Of a stretch of DNA of 64,000 bases, positions 33,503 to 42,764 are shown piece by piece. Position 1 is the first letter of the stretch; each line of letters begins with the position of its first letter. The notes beneath the pieces were generated by a model. The model was not told the origin of the DNA. It saw nothing but the letters and a program-made list of their open reading frames with translations, and searched no databases. Source of the stretch: an uncultured bacterium (GTDB taxonomy: Bacteria > Planctomycetota > UBA1135 > GCA-002686595); NCBI GenBank assembly GCA_937896235.1, contig CALBMX010000025.1, positions 62,001-126,000 on the forward strand, given 5' to 3'. The translations under genes and the position numbers were made by a program.

Positions 33503-36091
33503 TTAGCGCTTCTTGCGTCGCCCACCAGGTCGGACCTCTCGCCCATCAGTCCTCAGATAGCGCAAAACGCTCTCCTCGATCTGATCGGCCATCTCAACAA
33601 ACACCAGCTCGCGTCCATGAGTTTGTGAGAGCGTGTCCAATTCCGGCTTGCAGTTCCGATTGAGGAACTCGATGACATCCAGCTGAGTTCGAATTTCGAC
33701 CCTAGAAAAGCCCTTTTGCGTAAGCGCAGAGCCCAACCGGCGCACAATACTTTGCGCGCGGGCTTCGGGGGTACGCTGCCGGCCCGTCCCTTTGCAGTGC
33801 GGACAGCCCGTGTACAGCAGCTTGGATATGCCGGGGCCGAGGCGCTGGCGAGTGAGCTCGAGCAAACCAAACTGGGAGATGCGCCCGACCTTGTGGCGAG
33901 CGCGATCCCCATGCAGGGCTTCTCTCAAGCAGCGCTCAACTTTGAGGCGACTGCTCTTGCGCATCATGTCGATGAAGTCGAGTACAAGAATGCCGCCAAG
34001 ATCTCGCAAGCGGATCTGGAGGGCGATCTCCTCGACGGCCTCGAGGTTGGCCTTCAGTGCGATGTCTTCAAAAACAGCGCCGTCCTCACGGGTTCTCCCC
34101 GAGTTGACGTCAATGGCGACAAGCGCCTCGGTCTGGTCGATCACAATCGAGCCGCCCGAGGGGAGCTCCACCCGCCGGTTGAAGATCTTTTCGTAGTCCT
34201 GCTCGACCTCATACGTGTGGAACAAAGGCCTAGGGCCTTCATGCCGCACGATCCGCTCAACGTGCTCAGGCATGAGCTTCTTGGCGAACCCACGCATGCG
34301 CTCGCAAACCTCGTCGTCGTCCACTACCACCTTCTCGGTGCGGCGCGAAAACAGGTCGCGCATCGTACGCACTGCCAAATCGTTCTCTTGGTAGAGGGGG
34401 GTCGGAGTCTTTCCTTGCAAGAGTTTCTTGGAGAAGCTCTCCCACAGGGCCAGCAGGTACTCCAGGTCGCGGCGTAGGTCATCTGCGGCCTTGCCGATTC
34501 CAGCGGTCCGCACGATGAGCCCCATCCCTCCGGGGATGTCGAAAGACTTGAGGATTTTCCTCAGTCGACGGCGCTCCTTTTCCTCTTCGATTTTACGGCT
34601 TACACCCACCATCTCAAGCGACGGCATCAACACGAGGTACCGTCCAGGGATCGAGACGTAGGTCGTCAGCGCGGGCCCTTTATCCCCGATTGCGTCTTTG
34701 GTGATCTGCACGGCGACCTTGTCACCGACCTTTAGGAGGTCGCCGATTGCAGGCCGCTTACCAGAGCGCTCCGCACGGCCCCGGCCACGCTTTCCGTTCG
34801 ATTTCTCATCGTCATCGTCACTTTCGACACCGGAGAGATCGACGTCTTCGTGATCGCCCTCGCGAGCTTCGAGCAATTTTGAGAGATCCCAACCCTTCTC
34901 CCCGTACTCGGGAAGGACGTCAGAGACGTGAAGGAAACCGTTCTTTCCCTGACCGAAGTCGACAAATGCAGCCCCAATAGCCGCCTCGATATTGACAACC
35001 TTGCCACGGTAGATGTTGTGCACAAAAGACTGCACACGGTTCACTTCCAGGTAGAGGTCATGAATGCGCTCCTCGTAAACGAGCGCCACGCGTGACTCGA
35101 GCTTGTCCACGGCGTTCACCAGGATGATCTGGTCTCGCTTAACCTCTTGCACCGTGGACTCCACGGTGCTCTTCTCGCCTTTCTTTTTTGTCAGACGGCG
35201 GCCTTTGCGGCCGACCGAATCGACGAGCTCCGCGTCCGGCGGCAGCTCAGAGAGCTCGGGGAAATCATCGTCTTCGCCCGGAAGGATCTCCACCGCAACG
35301 GGCCCATCGAGACGAGGCGCTTTCGGCGAATGACGTCCCCGACTGGATTTGCGCTCGCCGGACTCGGAGGCACCACCCTTTTCAGCCGAAGCTTTCTTAC
35401 GGCGACCACCACGGGCACCGCGACGTCTGCGCGGGCCGTCCGTTTTCTCGTCGGAATCCCGTGACTCGTCGGACTCGACTTCGGGTCGGTCCTCTCTCTT
35501 TGCCTCGGGTTCGGCTTTCTTCCCGCGGCTTCCGCCACGTGACCTGCGTTTGCGTGTTGCCCCACCCTCCTGGGGTTCAGGTTCTCGCTTCACATCCATC
35601 ACCGCTGTCGCCTCGCCAGAGGTGTCGACTTCAGCAGCAGCGCTTTCGGCCACCGGCTTCTTGCGTGTTCGGCGTGGTCTTTTAGGCTTCTCGCCCCCCT
35701 CGTCGTTGTCGCTTTTGGACGCGGGCCGCTTCGTGGCCTTTACCTTACGGCGATCCACCCTTGGCTCGGGCTTGCTCTGAAGATCAGAGCTACCTTCCGC
35801 TTTGCTAAGGGGAGTCTCCGTCGTGGGGGCATCCTTGGCCTTAGGATTGGTCCTTCGAGGCCTGCGACGAGGCTTCGCATCTTTAGGCGAGCCTGAGTTT
35901 GCTGCGGCGGCGCCTGCGACGCCCTCTCCAAAGGAGGTAGAGGCTGAAGAGCCCTGGGCGGGCCTCCGGCTTGTGGAAGCGCGATCCTCGCGGGGTACGG
36001 CGGTTTCACCGCCCCCTGGATTCGAGGTGTCCTTCATGGGAATAATCGGGTTGTAAGTCCGAGGTCTCGACCCTGCTGTCCCGTGGCTCAT
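33503..36091 (-). CDS. RNase E/G family endoribonuclease with long N-terminal tail
   Basis: 862 residues. Residues 1 to about 318 are low-complexity, alternating basic (PRRRPRRT, RRTRKKP, PRRRRGARGGRRKK) and acidic stretches, and look disordered. The catalytic part follows: S1 domain interrupted by an acidic-then-basic insert near 410-445, 5'-sensor and RNase H-like region, DNase I-like active site with VAIDVNSG (Asp661) and VLDFIDM (Asp705, Asp708), and the Zn-link CPHCKGTG (Cys763, 766). In enterobacterial RNase E the disordered scaffold is C-terminal, whereas here it is N-terminal. The gene precedes rplU-rpmA, a known order. The start may be the ATG at 36037 instead. Confidence 0.88.
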   Translation of the reverse strand: MSHGTAGSRPRTYNPIIPMKDTSNPGGGETAVPREDRASTSRRPAQGSSASTSFGEGVAGAAAANSGSPKDAKPRRRPRRTNPKAKDAPTTETPLSKAEGSSDLQSKPEPRVDRRKVKATKRPASKSDNDEGGEKPKRPRRTRKKPVAESAAAEVDTSGEATAVMDVKREPEPQEGGATRKRRSRGGSRGKKAEPEAKREDRPEVESDESRDSDEKTDGPRRRRGARGGRRKKASAEKGGASESGERKSSRGRHSPKAPRLDGPVAVEILPGEDDDFPELSELPPDAELVDSVGRKGRRLTKKKGEKSTVESTVQEVKRDQIILVNAVDKLESRVALVYEERIHDLYLEVNRVQSFVHNIYRGKVVNIEAAIGAAFVDFGQGKNGFLHVSDVLPEYGEKGWDLSKLLEAREGDHEDVDLSGVESDDDDEKSNGKRGRGRAERSGKRPAIGDLLKVGDKVAVQITKDAIGDKGPALTTYVSIPGRYLVLMPSLEMVGVSRKIEEEKERRRLRKILKSFDIPGGMGLIVRTAGIGKAADDLRRDLEYLLALWESFSKKLLQGKTPTPLYQENDLAVRTMRDLFSRRTEKVVVDDDEVCERMRGFAKKLMPEHVERIVRHEGPRPLFHTYEVEQDYEKIFNRRVELPSGGSIVIDQTEALVAIDVNSGRTREDGAVFEDIALKANLEAVEEIALQIRLRDLGGILVLDFIDMMRKSSRLKVERCLREALHGDRARHKVGRISQFGLLELTRQRLGPGISKLLYTGCPHCKGTGRQRTPEARAQSIVRRLGSALTQKGFSRVEIRTQLDVIEFLNRNCKPELDTLSQTHGRELVFVEMADQIEESVLRYLRTDGREVRPGGRRKKR

Positions 36092-36428
36092 CGATGAGCG
36101 CTCGCGGACGCGGGGGAGGCGTTCGGTAGTGTGCGAGTCCTGCAGGTCAGCCCGAAAATCGGAAGACAGCCGCCTGAACCCGTTGAAAGTGCGTTTGGGT
36201 TAAGGGAAACAACGATTCATCGTCGCTCCGTTGGTTTCCAAAGTACGTGCAGGCAACGATTGAGCCGCTGCATGAGCTTTGTCCTAGCCCTAGTGAAACC
36301 AATATCACGGCCTAGGGCGAGCGCAGATTCTAAAAAGAAAGAAACCGGCTCCCCGAAGTCGATCGGGGAGCCGGCTCACCCCCTCTGAGGGGGCCTAGGG
36401 GGCCGTTGGGCCCCAGCGTCCACGTGGA
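36092..36428. other. Intergenic region between pilQ and the RNase E/G gene
   Basis: About 340 bases with the pilQ terminator at 36345-36374 and two short GC-rich inverted repeats after it (CCCCCTC/GAGGGGG near 36379-36393; GGGGCC near 36397-36414). The part from 36092 to about 36300 should contain the RNase E/G promoter and leader; I see nothing specific in it. Confidence 0.4.
36345..36374 (-). terminator. Rho-independent terminator of the pilMNOQ operon
   Basis: 12-bp perfect stem CCGGCTCCCCGA/TCGGGGAGCCGG with a 6-base loop, followed on the minus strand by a T-rich tract TTTCTTTCTTTTTAG. This is the best intrinsic terminator in the pilus loci and closes the pilM-pilN-pilO/P-pilQ operon. 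Confidence 0.85.
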
Positions 36429-38243
36429 CTATTCGTCCTTGCCTACATAGTTGCGGCTTAGACCTAAGTCCTCTTCGAGGAGTGAGATAAGGCCGCCATC
36501 CACTGCGCGACGGCGCTCTTCTAGCTCCGCTTGGAGTAGGGCTGCTGAATCTTCACTCGAACGCAAAATCGTGGGCGTGATGAACACGATCAGGCTGCGC
36601 CGCTCTTGCGTCGACGATTCATGCTTGAAGAGCTCGCCGAGGAACGGGATAGCTGCCAAGAATGGGATTCGGCTTTCGCTGTCGACGTTCGTATCCGTGG
36701 TCAGTCCGCCGATCACCGCAGTTTGTCCCGACTCGAGAATCATCGATGTCACGATGGTTGACGAGCGCTTACGGGGCAGAGCAATCGAACCCTCAAGTCC
36801 GCTTGCACCGATGGTGAAGACATCGAAGCCTGCTGGTGCAAGGCTCGAATCGCCAGTTCCGGAGAGACTGGTCTCCTTCGGAATGACGTCGAGCATCAGT
36901 CGGTCCGTACCGGGCACGACATGCGGAACCACAAGCAACTGGAAGCCGACCTCTACGGGAGACGAGCTTGCCTCGACGACAGAGAGAGAGAGTCCACCGG
37001 CTTGGCCCTGCTCCGTCTTTGCCTCTGCGTAGCGGATGGTCTCACCCACAAAGATTGTGGCGGCCTTTCCGTCAAGGGCGATCAACTTCGGGGCTTGCAC
37101 GACTTCGGTGGACGTGTCCCGCTGCATCATGCGCAACGTCGCGGCCACTTGAGTGAAGGAGAGCGCTCCGAAGACTGTATCGGGAATCGAAGTGGAGCCA
37201 CCGTTGCCGGCTCCGACAAAGGGGCCGTTTCCAGACTCCGTGGCAATCAAGGAGTCTTCAAATCCGCCGTTCCCGATATCAAAGGGGAACGTGATAGGGA
37301 TCTGTCCACCTGAAGCGGAGATGCCAATACCGTTGTCGCCATAGTCGACCCCGAGGTCGTAGAGGTCTGCATTCGTAGTCGAGACAAACTTGACGTCGAT
37401 AAAGACCTGGGCAGGCTCGATGTCAATCTCTTTAATAATCTCGCCAATGCGCTTATGCATCTGGACCGTGTCGCGAATCAAAAGGGTATTTGCCGATTGA
37501 ACGTAGTCGAGCTTGGCGCCTTCGCTGAGCACGTTTCGCAGGGCGGCCAGCAGTGGGAAGTCCTTCTCGACATCACCGCTCGGGGCCTGTGATCCACCCA
37601 TTACAAACTCGGAAGTCATCACCGGAACCCACTCGCGTGGGGGGCGCACGTACTTCAGGCGATAGGAGTGAGTCTCCATCTGCGCCTGGAGCGACAGGGG
37701 GTCGACGACGCGCAAGATTCCGCGCGCCTCCTCCACCACCGTGTATCCAAGAGTCTTCGTGGCGACCTCTAGGGCATCGCGCCATGGAATCTCGTTGAGA
37801 CGCAAGGAGATCGTTCCGGAGACCTCGGGTGCCCAAACAATATTGGCACCGCTCATTTTACCGATGAGGTCAATCACCTCACGGATGTCTTGGTCTTGTA
37901 GCTGGAAGGAGATCTTCGGAGGACGAGAGACGAACAGAATGTCCATCTCCCCCTCTTCGATCACACATCCGGCAAGCTCGGCGGCTAGGTCCAGGGCTTT
38001 GCGCCATGGGACGTTATCCACTTGGATGCGCTCAATCATGAGCTTGCTGAGTGGCTCTTCGCCTTCCGGCGTACGGTACAGAATATTTGCGCCTGAGATC
38101 TCACGGATCCGGTCGACGATCGCCTCAAGAGGAATCTCCTCTTGGGCCATTGTCAGTCGGGCGTGATCACTTTGGGCGACGGCGAAACTACCTGTAAAAA
38201 AGATAGCTCCGAGCGCAAAAGCGACTCGCAATGGGTGGTTCAT
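36429..38243 (-). CDS. pilQ: Type IV pilus secretin PilQ
   Basis: 604 residues from the ATG at 38243, with AGGGAG six bases upstream and a signal peptide (VAFALGAIFFTGSFAVAQ). The longer frame to 38582 overlaps pilO/P and is not used. The N-terminal part has two STN-like/AMIN-type repeats (EEIPLEAIVDRIREISG; QDIREVIDLIGKMSG, each followed by a WR-A-L segment), then an N-domain (QSANTLLIRDT) and the secretin core with VPLLSDIPFLGELFK-type ending (RIPFLAAIPFLGELFKHE) and LIVFITPTIL. It forms the outer-membrane ring for pilus passage. The N-domain count is lower than in enterobacterial PilQ. No separate pilP gene lies between pilO and pilQ. Confidence 0.93.
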   Translation of the reverse strand: MNHPLRVAFALGAIFFTGSFAVAQSDHARLTMAQEEIPLEAIVDRIREISGANILYRTPEGEEPLSKLMIERIQVDNVPWRKALDLAAELAGCVIEEGEMDILFVSRPPKISFQLQDQDIREVIDLIGKMSGANIVWAPEVSGTISLRLNEIPWRDALEVATKTLGYTVVEEARGILRVVDPLSLQAQMETHSYRLKYVRPPREWVPVMTSEFVMGGSQAPSGDVEKDFPLLAALRNVLSEGAKLDYVQSANTLLIRDTVQMHKRIGEIIKEIDIEPAQVFIDVKFVSTTNADLYDLGVDYGDNGIGISASGGQIPITFPFDIGNGGFEDSLIATESGNGPFVGAGNGGSTSIPDTVFGALSFTQVAATLRMMQRDTSTEVVQAPKLIALDGKAATIFVGETIRYAEAKTEQGQAGGLSLSVVEASSSPVEVGFQLLVVPHVVPGTDRLMLDVIPKETSLSGTGDSSLAPAGFDVFTIGASGLEGSIALPRKRSSTIVTSMILESGQTAVIGGLTTDTNVDSESRIPFLAAIPFLGELFKHESSTQERRSLIVFITPTILRSSEDSAALLQAELEERRRAVDGGLISLLEEDLGLSRNYVGKDE

Positions 38244-38266
38244 TTGGTGCTCCCTAAATGTTGAGT

Positions 38267-38290
38267 ACACGCCGGCTCCATCCGGCGTGT
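38267..38290 (-). terminator. Intercistronic hairpin between pilO/P and pilQ
   Basis: 9-bp stem ACACGCCGG/CCGGCGTGT with a 6-base loop in the 155-base gap before pilQ, next to another imperfect hairpin at 38294-38312. There is no T-run, so it is more likely a processing or stabilising element than a terminator. Confidence 0.35.
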
Positions 38291-38397
38291 AGCGAGAGGC
38301 AAGGGGCCTCTCTACTCGATGGTGTGAACGGTGATTTGGTACTTGACGTTGTCCCCTTGCCCGCTCGAACTTGGGGACAACGCGTTCGTGATTTGCT

Positions 38398-39810
38398 CTA
38401 GTCTTCGACGTAGCGCGCCAAGACGATTCCGCGGAAGATGAACTCCACTTGATCGGCCCCGATGCTCCGCACGAAGAGTTCAGGCCCAACCATCTCCCCT
38501 TCAGAAACGGACTTGCCGTTGATGAGGGCGACGGAGTAGTCGCCGACGATGACGCCTCCCAGATCCAGGCCGAGGTTGTCAAAATCCATCGCCGTACGGG
38601 CGCGCATCTCTAGGTCGCGCAGGCCCGCAACAAGCCCCGCTCTCTCCTCGTCTTCCGCAGCTCGATCCAGCCCGGACTCCAAAGGAAGGAACGCTGCAAG
38701 TGCTTGCTCGAAATCGCCAACATCTAGGTGGTTTGCCATCACGCGCTGGGCCTCTTCAAGAAGCTCGAAACTGGGCCCCTCGCCGTATTGAGACTCCCCC
38801 ATTGCAATGCGCAGCTCATCCATGACGGGTACGACTTCATCCCTAAAGCGCCGCTCCGCAGGCATGTGGTTGAGGCTCCCCTCCGTCTTGATGACGCGGA
38901 CGTCTTCTTCGAGGACAAACATCATCTCTTCGAACGTCGAGCTCGCGACCATGCGCGCCTGGAAGTCGTCGAGCAGACTGTAGTCGGCCCAAAGCTCGCG
39001 CAACTCTTCAGCGCGCGCCGCGAGGAGCGCGACGGCTTCCATTTGCTGGTCCACCGACATCATTGGCCCGATCAGGTCTTCCGCCGGAGTGCGTGGGTCG
39101 ATGAATGGGTCACGGCGACCACGACGGCCGAGGTACTCGTAGCGCGGAATGAGAATCTCCGCCTTGCGCTTATCAATTTCGGCGGCGAGCTGGTCAACGC
39201 GACGGTCGTAGCCGTCGATTTTGATTGCTGCTGGGCCGTCTTTGGGCTCATAGACGTAAGTCTCGACATCAAGGGTGACTTTGTGAGCGACCTTGTCTCC
39301 GTTCAATCCGCCATCAGATCGAGAGGAGGCCAACTTGAAGTCGGGGATGCTCATGAAGCGCTGGTCACTTTCAACTTGATGCATGAAGGACAGAAGCTCG
39401 AAGGCGTCGCCCTCAAACGTCAGCTGATAGACGACACGATCGAAATCTTTCTTTTCGCGCGTACCCAACTTCTTCTTCTTGACGGCAGTGATGCGAACAC
39501 CCGAACCCTCTTCGAAAGTGCGCAGAGTGCGGACGAAGTTGTTGATGTCCTCTTCATTGGGAAGGATCTCAGCGACCATCGCGTCCGTTTCGCGCTGAAG
39601 CACGACTTTTTCGACGAGGTCCGGAGTCCCCTTTACAAGCGCGCGCGCCGCCGTGATCTGCCCGGTTACTCCAGCGACTTCGGCTTCAACTTCGGCGATG
39701 TGCTCCATCTCGAAATAGATCCCGCCGCCAAAAAATCCCGTCAGCAGAACGCCACCGGCAATGGAGAGGAACAGTTTGTTCCTTATCAACTCACTTAGTT
39801 CCATCGTCAT
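38398..39810 (-). CDS. PilO-PilP fusion, alignment-complex protein
   Basis: 470 residues, over twice a normal PilO. Residues 12-32 are one membrane helix, 38-105 a coiled coil and 105-190 a PilO-like ferredoxin-fold domain (VVYQLTFEGDAFELLSFMHQ). A RRDPFIDP segment (232-239) is typical of the PilP/GspB linker. About 170 helical residues follow, then a small C-terminal beta domain from about 418 (GGVIVGDYSVALINGKSVSEGE, FVRSIGADQVEFIFRG) like the PilP/GspC homology region. So one chain appears to carry PilO and PilP roles, joining PilN to the secretin. The start overlaps the pilN stop. Confidence 0.78.
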   Translation of the reverse strand: MTMELSELIRNKLFLSIAGGVLLTGFFGGGIYFEMEHIAEVEAEVAGVTGQITAARALVKGTPDLVEKVVLQRETDAMVAEILPNEEDINNFVRTLRTFEEGSGVRITAVKKKKLGTREKKDFDRVVYQLTFEGDAFELLSFMHQVESDQRFMSIPDFKLASSRSDGGLNGDKVAHKVTLDVETYVYEPKDGPAAIKIDGYDRRVDQLAAEIDKRKAEILIPRYEYLGRRGRRDPFIDPRTPAEDLIGPMMSVDQQMEAVALLAARAEELRELWADYSLLDDFQARMVASSTFEEMMFVLEEDVRVIKTEGSLNHMPAERRFRDEVVPVMDELRIAMGESQYGEGPSFELLEEAQRVMANHLDVGDFEQALAAFLPLESGLDRAAEDEERAGLVAGLRDLEMRARTAMDFDNLGLDLGGVIVGDYSVALINGKSVSEGEMVGPELFVRSIGADQVEFIFRGIVLARYVED

Positions 39811-40435
39811 TGCGCTCCTCAGGTGATTTCAGGGATAACTCAACAGGGAAGCTCCAGACCTCGGACGGGACGAGCTCTTCGTCCACCTTGCTCTGGGAAC
39901 CTTCGGGGGGTGCTGGCGGGTTAAACCCGCGTGCAAAACTGGACTCCTCGAGGTCTTCGAGGAAGTTGGCCACATTGGCAAAGTTGCCGGTGCCGGAGAA
40001 GCCGTCGGCCCGCAGGCTGCCAAAGTCCTTACGGCGGGCGTCGCTGACCTGAGTCACGTTTAGGTTTCCAAACCAAACAAGATATTGGCTGGTATCACTT
40101 CCAATGTGCGCCAGGTCGATGAACTCATCGAGCTTCTTCGTCCACGAGATTCGCTCGCCTGTGATGGTGTCGAGCGTGGTTTCGCGAGACACGTACACAC
40201 GGTGCTCGGTCTCGAGGCCGCGGTGATAGTTCACCTGCGGAGTCAGGCCCGCCATTTGCTCCTTCACCTGCTCCAGTTCAGCGTCTACACGCTGCCCCAC
40301 GCCGATGGCGAGCCAACCCCACCATGCGAGTAGCGAGGCGTTGACAAGCGCGCCGATGGCGATTGCCGCGGCTTTTTTAGGTGTAATCCCCGGCTGAGGC
40401 CGGAGCTCTTCTGGGAGTAAGTTGATGAGGATCAT
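39791..40435 (-). CDS. pilN: Type IV pilus assembly protein PilN
   Basis: 214 residues. The conserved cytoplasmic start INLLPEELRPQ (binds PilM) is followed by a membrane helix at about 25-50 (AIAIGALVNASLLAWWGWLAI) and a periplasmic domain with a coiled coil and a ferredoxin-like fold (FANVANFLEDLEESSFA). A Pro/Ser-rich tail ends the protein. It is translationally coupled to pilM through an ATGA overlap. The C-terminal end overlaps the pilO/P start by about 20 bases. Confidence 0.88.
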   Translation of the reverse strand: MILINLLPEELRPQPGITPKKAAAIAIGALVNASLLAWWGWLAIGVGQRVDAELEQVKEQMAGLTPQVNYHRGLETEHRVYVSRETTLDTITGERISWTKKLDEFIDLAHIGSDTSQYLVWFGNLNVTQVSDARRKDFGSLRADGFSGTGNFANVANFLEDLEESSFARGFNPPAPPEGSQSKVDEELVPSEVWSFPVELSLKSPEERNDDGTK

Positions 40436-41706
40436 GCTGCCACCACCCGAGCGGCAAGGCCGATTGCGACTGCTAAAGTCGCGCCAAATTGCTCAAGCTC
40501 CTCTTTGTCGACAGCTTCTTCGTCAACCTTGATATTTTCAAACAGGCTCCACAGGGCCACTTCGCATTCCGTGCTCTGCACAATGGCTTCAAACAAGCCG
40601 GGCGTTGAGGCCCCGCCCCCCGTCAGAAGGATCTTGCCAACGCTGAGACCCTCGTGGCTCTCTACGAAATCAAGCGACATCGAGAGCTCACCAACCAGAT
40701 CGTCGATAACCGACTCCAGGGCTTCCCGCACTTCATCGGCATGCTCTGAAGGCATGCGCTTGACTTGCTCTGCCTCTTCCGTTTCAACCGAAAGGCGCCT
40801 CGCGATGGCTTGGGTCATATCCGCACCACCAACGCCGATGTCACGGCTGAAGCAGGTCTCGCCTCCAATCAAAACGGAGATCTGCGTACGTGTAGACCCG
40901 ACATCGGCGATCGCGACCGCACAACCGGAGAGTGGCGGAGGCGTGGAAGGTTCGATCGTCCCGGTCCCTGTATAGGGATCGTAGAGCTCGTCTTCATCCT
41001 CGTACTCGTCTTCGATGGTGTCGTACGACTCGTAGGCGCTATCGGTGTGAGCTTTTGCTGCGATTTGCTGCTCGTCCACCCCCTCCCCTTCCTCAACTCC
41101 GTCGGTCTCAACAGGGGCAGTGTTGGCGAGCTCCCCGTTGCAAAACTCGTAGGCATTGACGAGGGCAAAGACCTCGGCGTCGATTGCGATAGGGGTTAGC
41201 CCCGCGGCAACTAGCATTCGGTAGAGCTCTTCGACGACGGTATTCCGGCAGGCAGCAAGGGCCACGCCGATGGTCTCTGTCCGCCCATCATCATCTTCGC
41301 CACCAAGCTGTGGCTGACGCTGGAGGCGCTCACAGTCCATAAGCACTTCACTTGACTCATAGGGAAGGAACTTATCCGCCTCAAAGCGCATTGCCTGAGA
41401 GAGCTCCTCGTCCGTCATGTTCGCCGTGGAGAGGTGCCTTACGACTACGGATTTACCGGAGATCGCTGTAGCGACCTCCTTGGCCGCAAACCCGGCGTCT
41501 GCCAAGAGGGCCAGCAGCGTTTCGGATAAGTCCTCGCCCGGTTTGAGCTCACGGCTGGCCACGCCAGTGACTACCGGCTGGTCATCTTCATCTAAAGTGA
41601 CCTCCACTGCTTTGATCACTGTGGTGCCTAGGTCTAGCCCTATCAGGCTACGACTGCGCTTCCGAGCAAATTGGCTCCTCAGCTTTTCTTTCCAACGCTT
41701 CATCAT
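40432..41706 (-). CDS. pilM: Type IV pilus actin-like ATPase PilM
   Basis: 424 residues, about 70 longer than most PilM. The SLIGLDLGTTVIKAVEV phosphate-1 motif, RFEADKFLPYESSEV, an ALVNAYEF segment and IADVGSTRTQISVLI phosphate-2 motif, and LLTGGGASTPGL give an intact FtsA-like actin fold. The extra length is a strongly acidic insert near residues 195-260 (EEGEGVDE, DEYEDEDELYDPY) placed in the subdomain that faces partners. It forms a cytoplasmic platform holding the N-terminal peptide of PilN. It is first in the pilM-pilN-pilO/P-pilQ operon. Confidence 0.92.
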   Translation of the reverse strand: MMKRWKEKLRSQFARKRSRSLIGLDLGTTVIKAVEVTLDEDDQPVVTGVASRELKPGEDLSETLLALLADAGFAAKEVATAISGKSVVVRHLSTANMTDEELSQAMRFEADKFLPYESSEVLMDCERLQRQPQLGGEDDDGRTETIGVALAACRNTVVEELYRMLVAAGLTPIAIDAEVFALVNAYEFCNGELANTAPVETDGVEEGEGVDEQQIAAKAHTDSAYESYDTIEDEYEDEDELYDPYTGTGTIEPSTPPPLSGCAVAIADVGSTRTQISVLIGGETCFSRDIGVGGADMTQAIARRLSVETEEAEQVKRMPSEHADEVREALESVIDDLVGELSMSLDFVESHEGLSVGKILLTGGGASTPGLFEAIVQSTECEVALWSLFENIKVDEEAVDKEELEQFGATLAVAIGLAARVVAA

Positions 41707-41901
41707 CCTGGAACTCCCAAAGGTTAAACGCTGTCCAATTCACGCAGGTGCATACGTGACATGGGGCAGCCTTCAATCCTTCGGATTCAGGACGGGGGGA
41801 AGTTGAAGGAAGGATCGGATTCTTCCCAAGATGATTCGATCTTGCCCGCCTAAGTCCCGTAAAAACGCAACCTAGGCCCTCTGGGCTCATTGGCCGGACG
41901 G

Positions 41902-42195
41902 CTAGAGTTCGTCGAAACCGGCTTCCACCAGGCTGACCAAACTTAGCACGGCCGCTGCCGCTCCCTCTCCAACCGCGCGGATAGAGAGCGATTCGCCACA
42001 GCTGGCGGCCAGGGTAAGCACCTCCAGAATGCTCTTGGCGCTCGCCCGCAAGGTGCGACATTGGATTTCGATCTCACAATCAAAGTCGAGCGCTATCGTC
42101 ACGAGCATGTGACTGGGACGAGCGTGGAGCCCCTTCAGATTAGCGATCACGACCGTACCCGTGGCCTCTATGCGGTCTTGGGAGTCTTCGTCCAC
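41902..42195 (-). CDS. HPr-family phosphocarrier (NPr-like)
   Basis: 97 residues starting at GTG. The active-site histidine lies in NLKGLHARPSHMLV and the regulatory-serine region is ASAKSILEVLTL, so both hallmarks of HPr are intact. It follows ptsN by 47 bases and belongs to a set (rpoN, hpf, ptsN, HPr) like the nitrogen-related PTS of proteobacteria, where the carrier is NPr. No enzyme I gene is seen here. It probably passes phosphate to PtsN rather than to sugar permeases. The Ser region could also be an HPr-kinase target. Confidence 0.85.
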   Translation of the reverse strand: MDEDSQDRIEATGTVVIANLKGLHARPSHMLVTIALDFDCEIEIQCRTLRASAKSILEVLTLAASCGESLSIRAVGEGAAAAVLSLVSLVEAGFDEL

Positions 42196-42242
42196 GGCAC
42201 TTTCGTTCAGCTTGCGGCCCCGCGAGTTAAGCCTTGGGCCGG

Positions 42243-42764
42243 CTAGACTCCGGCCTTCTCTTTGAGGAGCGCCCGAAGCTCTTTTTTGTTCTTAAGCCGC
42301 AGGGAGAAGCACCGGAAGTCCTCGTCTTGACCGAGTCTCGAGATCCAACGCATGGTCTCGATGTGGCTCTCGGGATTGTGGAGCTCCGTAGCGCGCTCGG
42401 GACGGAGCACCGTGAAGATCAGGTGCATCGGGCTGCGATCGAGCGACTGCCAATCGAGTCCCTCGTTGTGGATGGAAATACTGAGGAGAGCCTCTTCGAG
42501 ACCCTTTACCTTGACGTGGGCGATGGCGACCCCCCTTCCAATCCCTGTCGATGCGATTTTCTCTCGCTCGAGAAGCGCGCTAAGGGCGGCCGCGCCGACC
42601 TCGTCGTTGAGGACTTCAGCGGACTTGAAGTTCTCCACAACCTCAGTCAAAATCTCTTCCTGGTCGGTTCCCTTGAGGCGCATGCTGCAGCTCTTGAGGT
42701 CAATCAGTTTCCAGAATTCGGCGGGGCGTGTTCGCATGGTCGCGGCAGCAAGGGGGTGAATCAT
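42243..42764 (-). CDS. ptsN: PTS enzyme IIA of the PtsN/fructose type
   Basis: 173 residues. EIIA-Ntr/fru domain: LKGTDQEEILTEVVE start, LSALLEREKIASTGIGRGVAIAHVKV with the phosphorylated His in VAIAH (most have VAIPH), and HLIFTVLRPERA-type closing strands. The C-terminal segment ends in a Lys-rich helix. The start at 42764 may be replaced by the internal Met10. It lies between hpf and an HPr gene, so it should receive phosphate from HPr and act in regulation rather than transport, as no IIB or IIC is present. Confidence 0.85.
   Translation of the reverse strand: MIHPLAAATMRTRPAEFWKLIDLKSCSMRLKGTDQEEILTEVVENFKSAEVLNDEVGAAALSALLEREKIASTGIGRGVAIAHVKVKGLEEALLSISIHNEGLDWQSLDRSPMHLIFTVLRPERATELHNPESHIETMRWISRLGQDEDFRCFSLRLKNKKELRALLKEKAGV

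Noticed and set aside
38728-39798. 356-codon plus-strand frame
   Set aside because: Antisense shadow of the PilO/P gene, which has clear domain motifs and couples to pilN.
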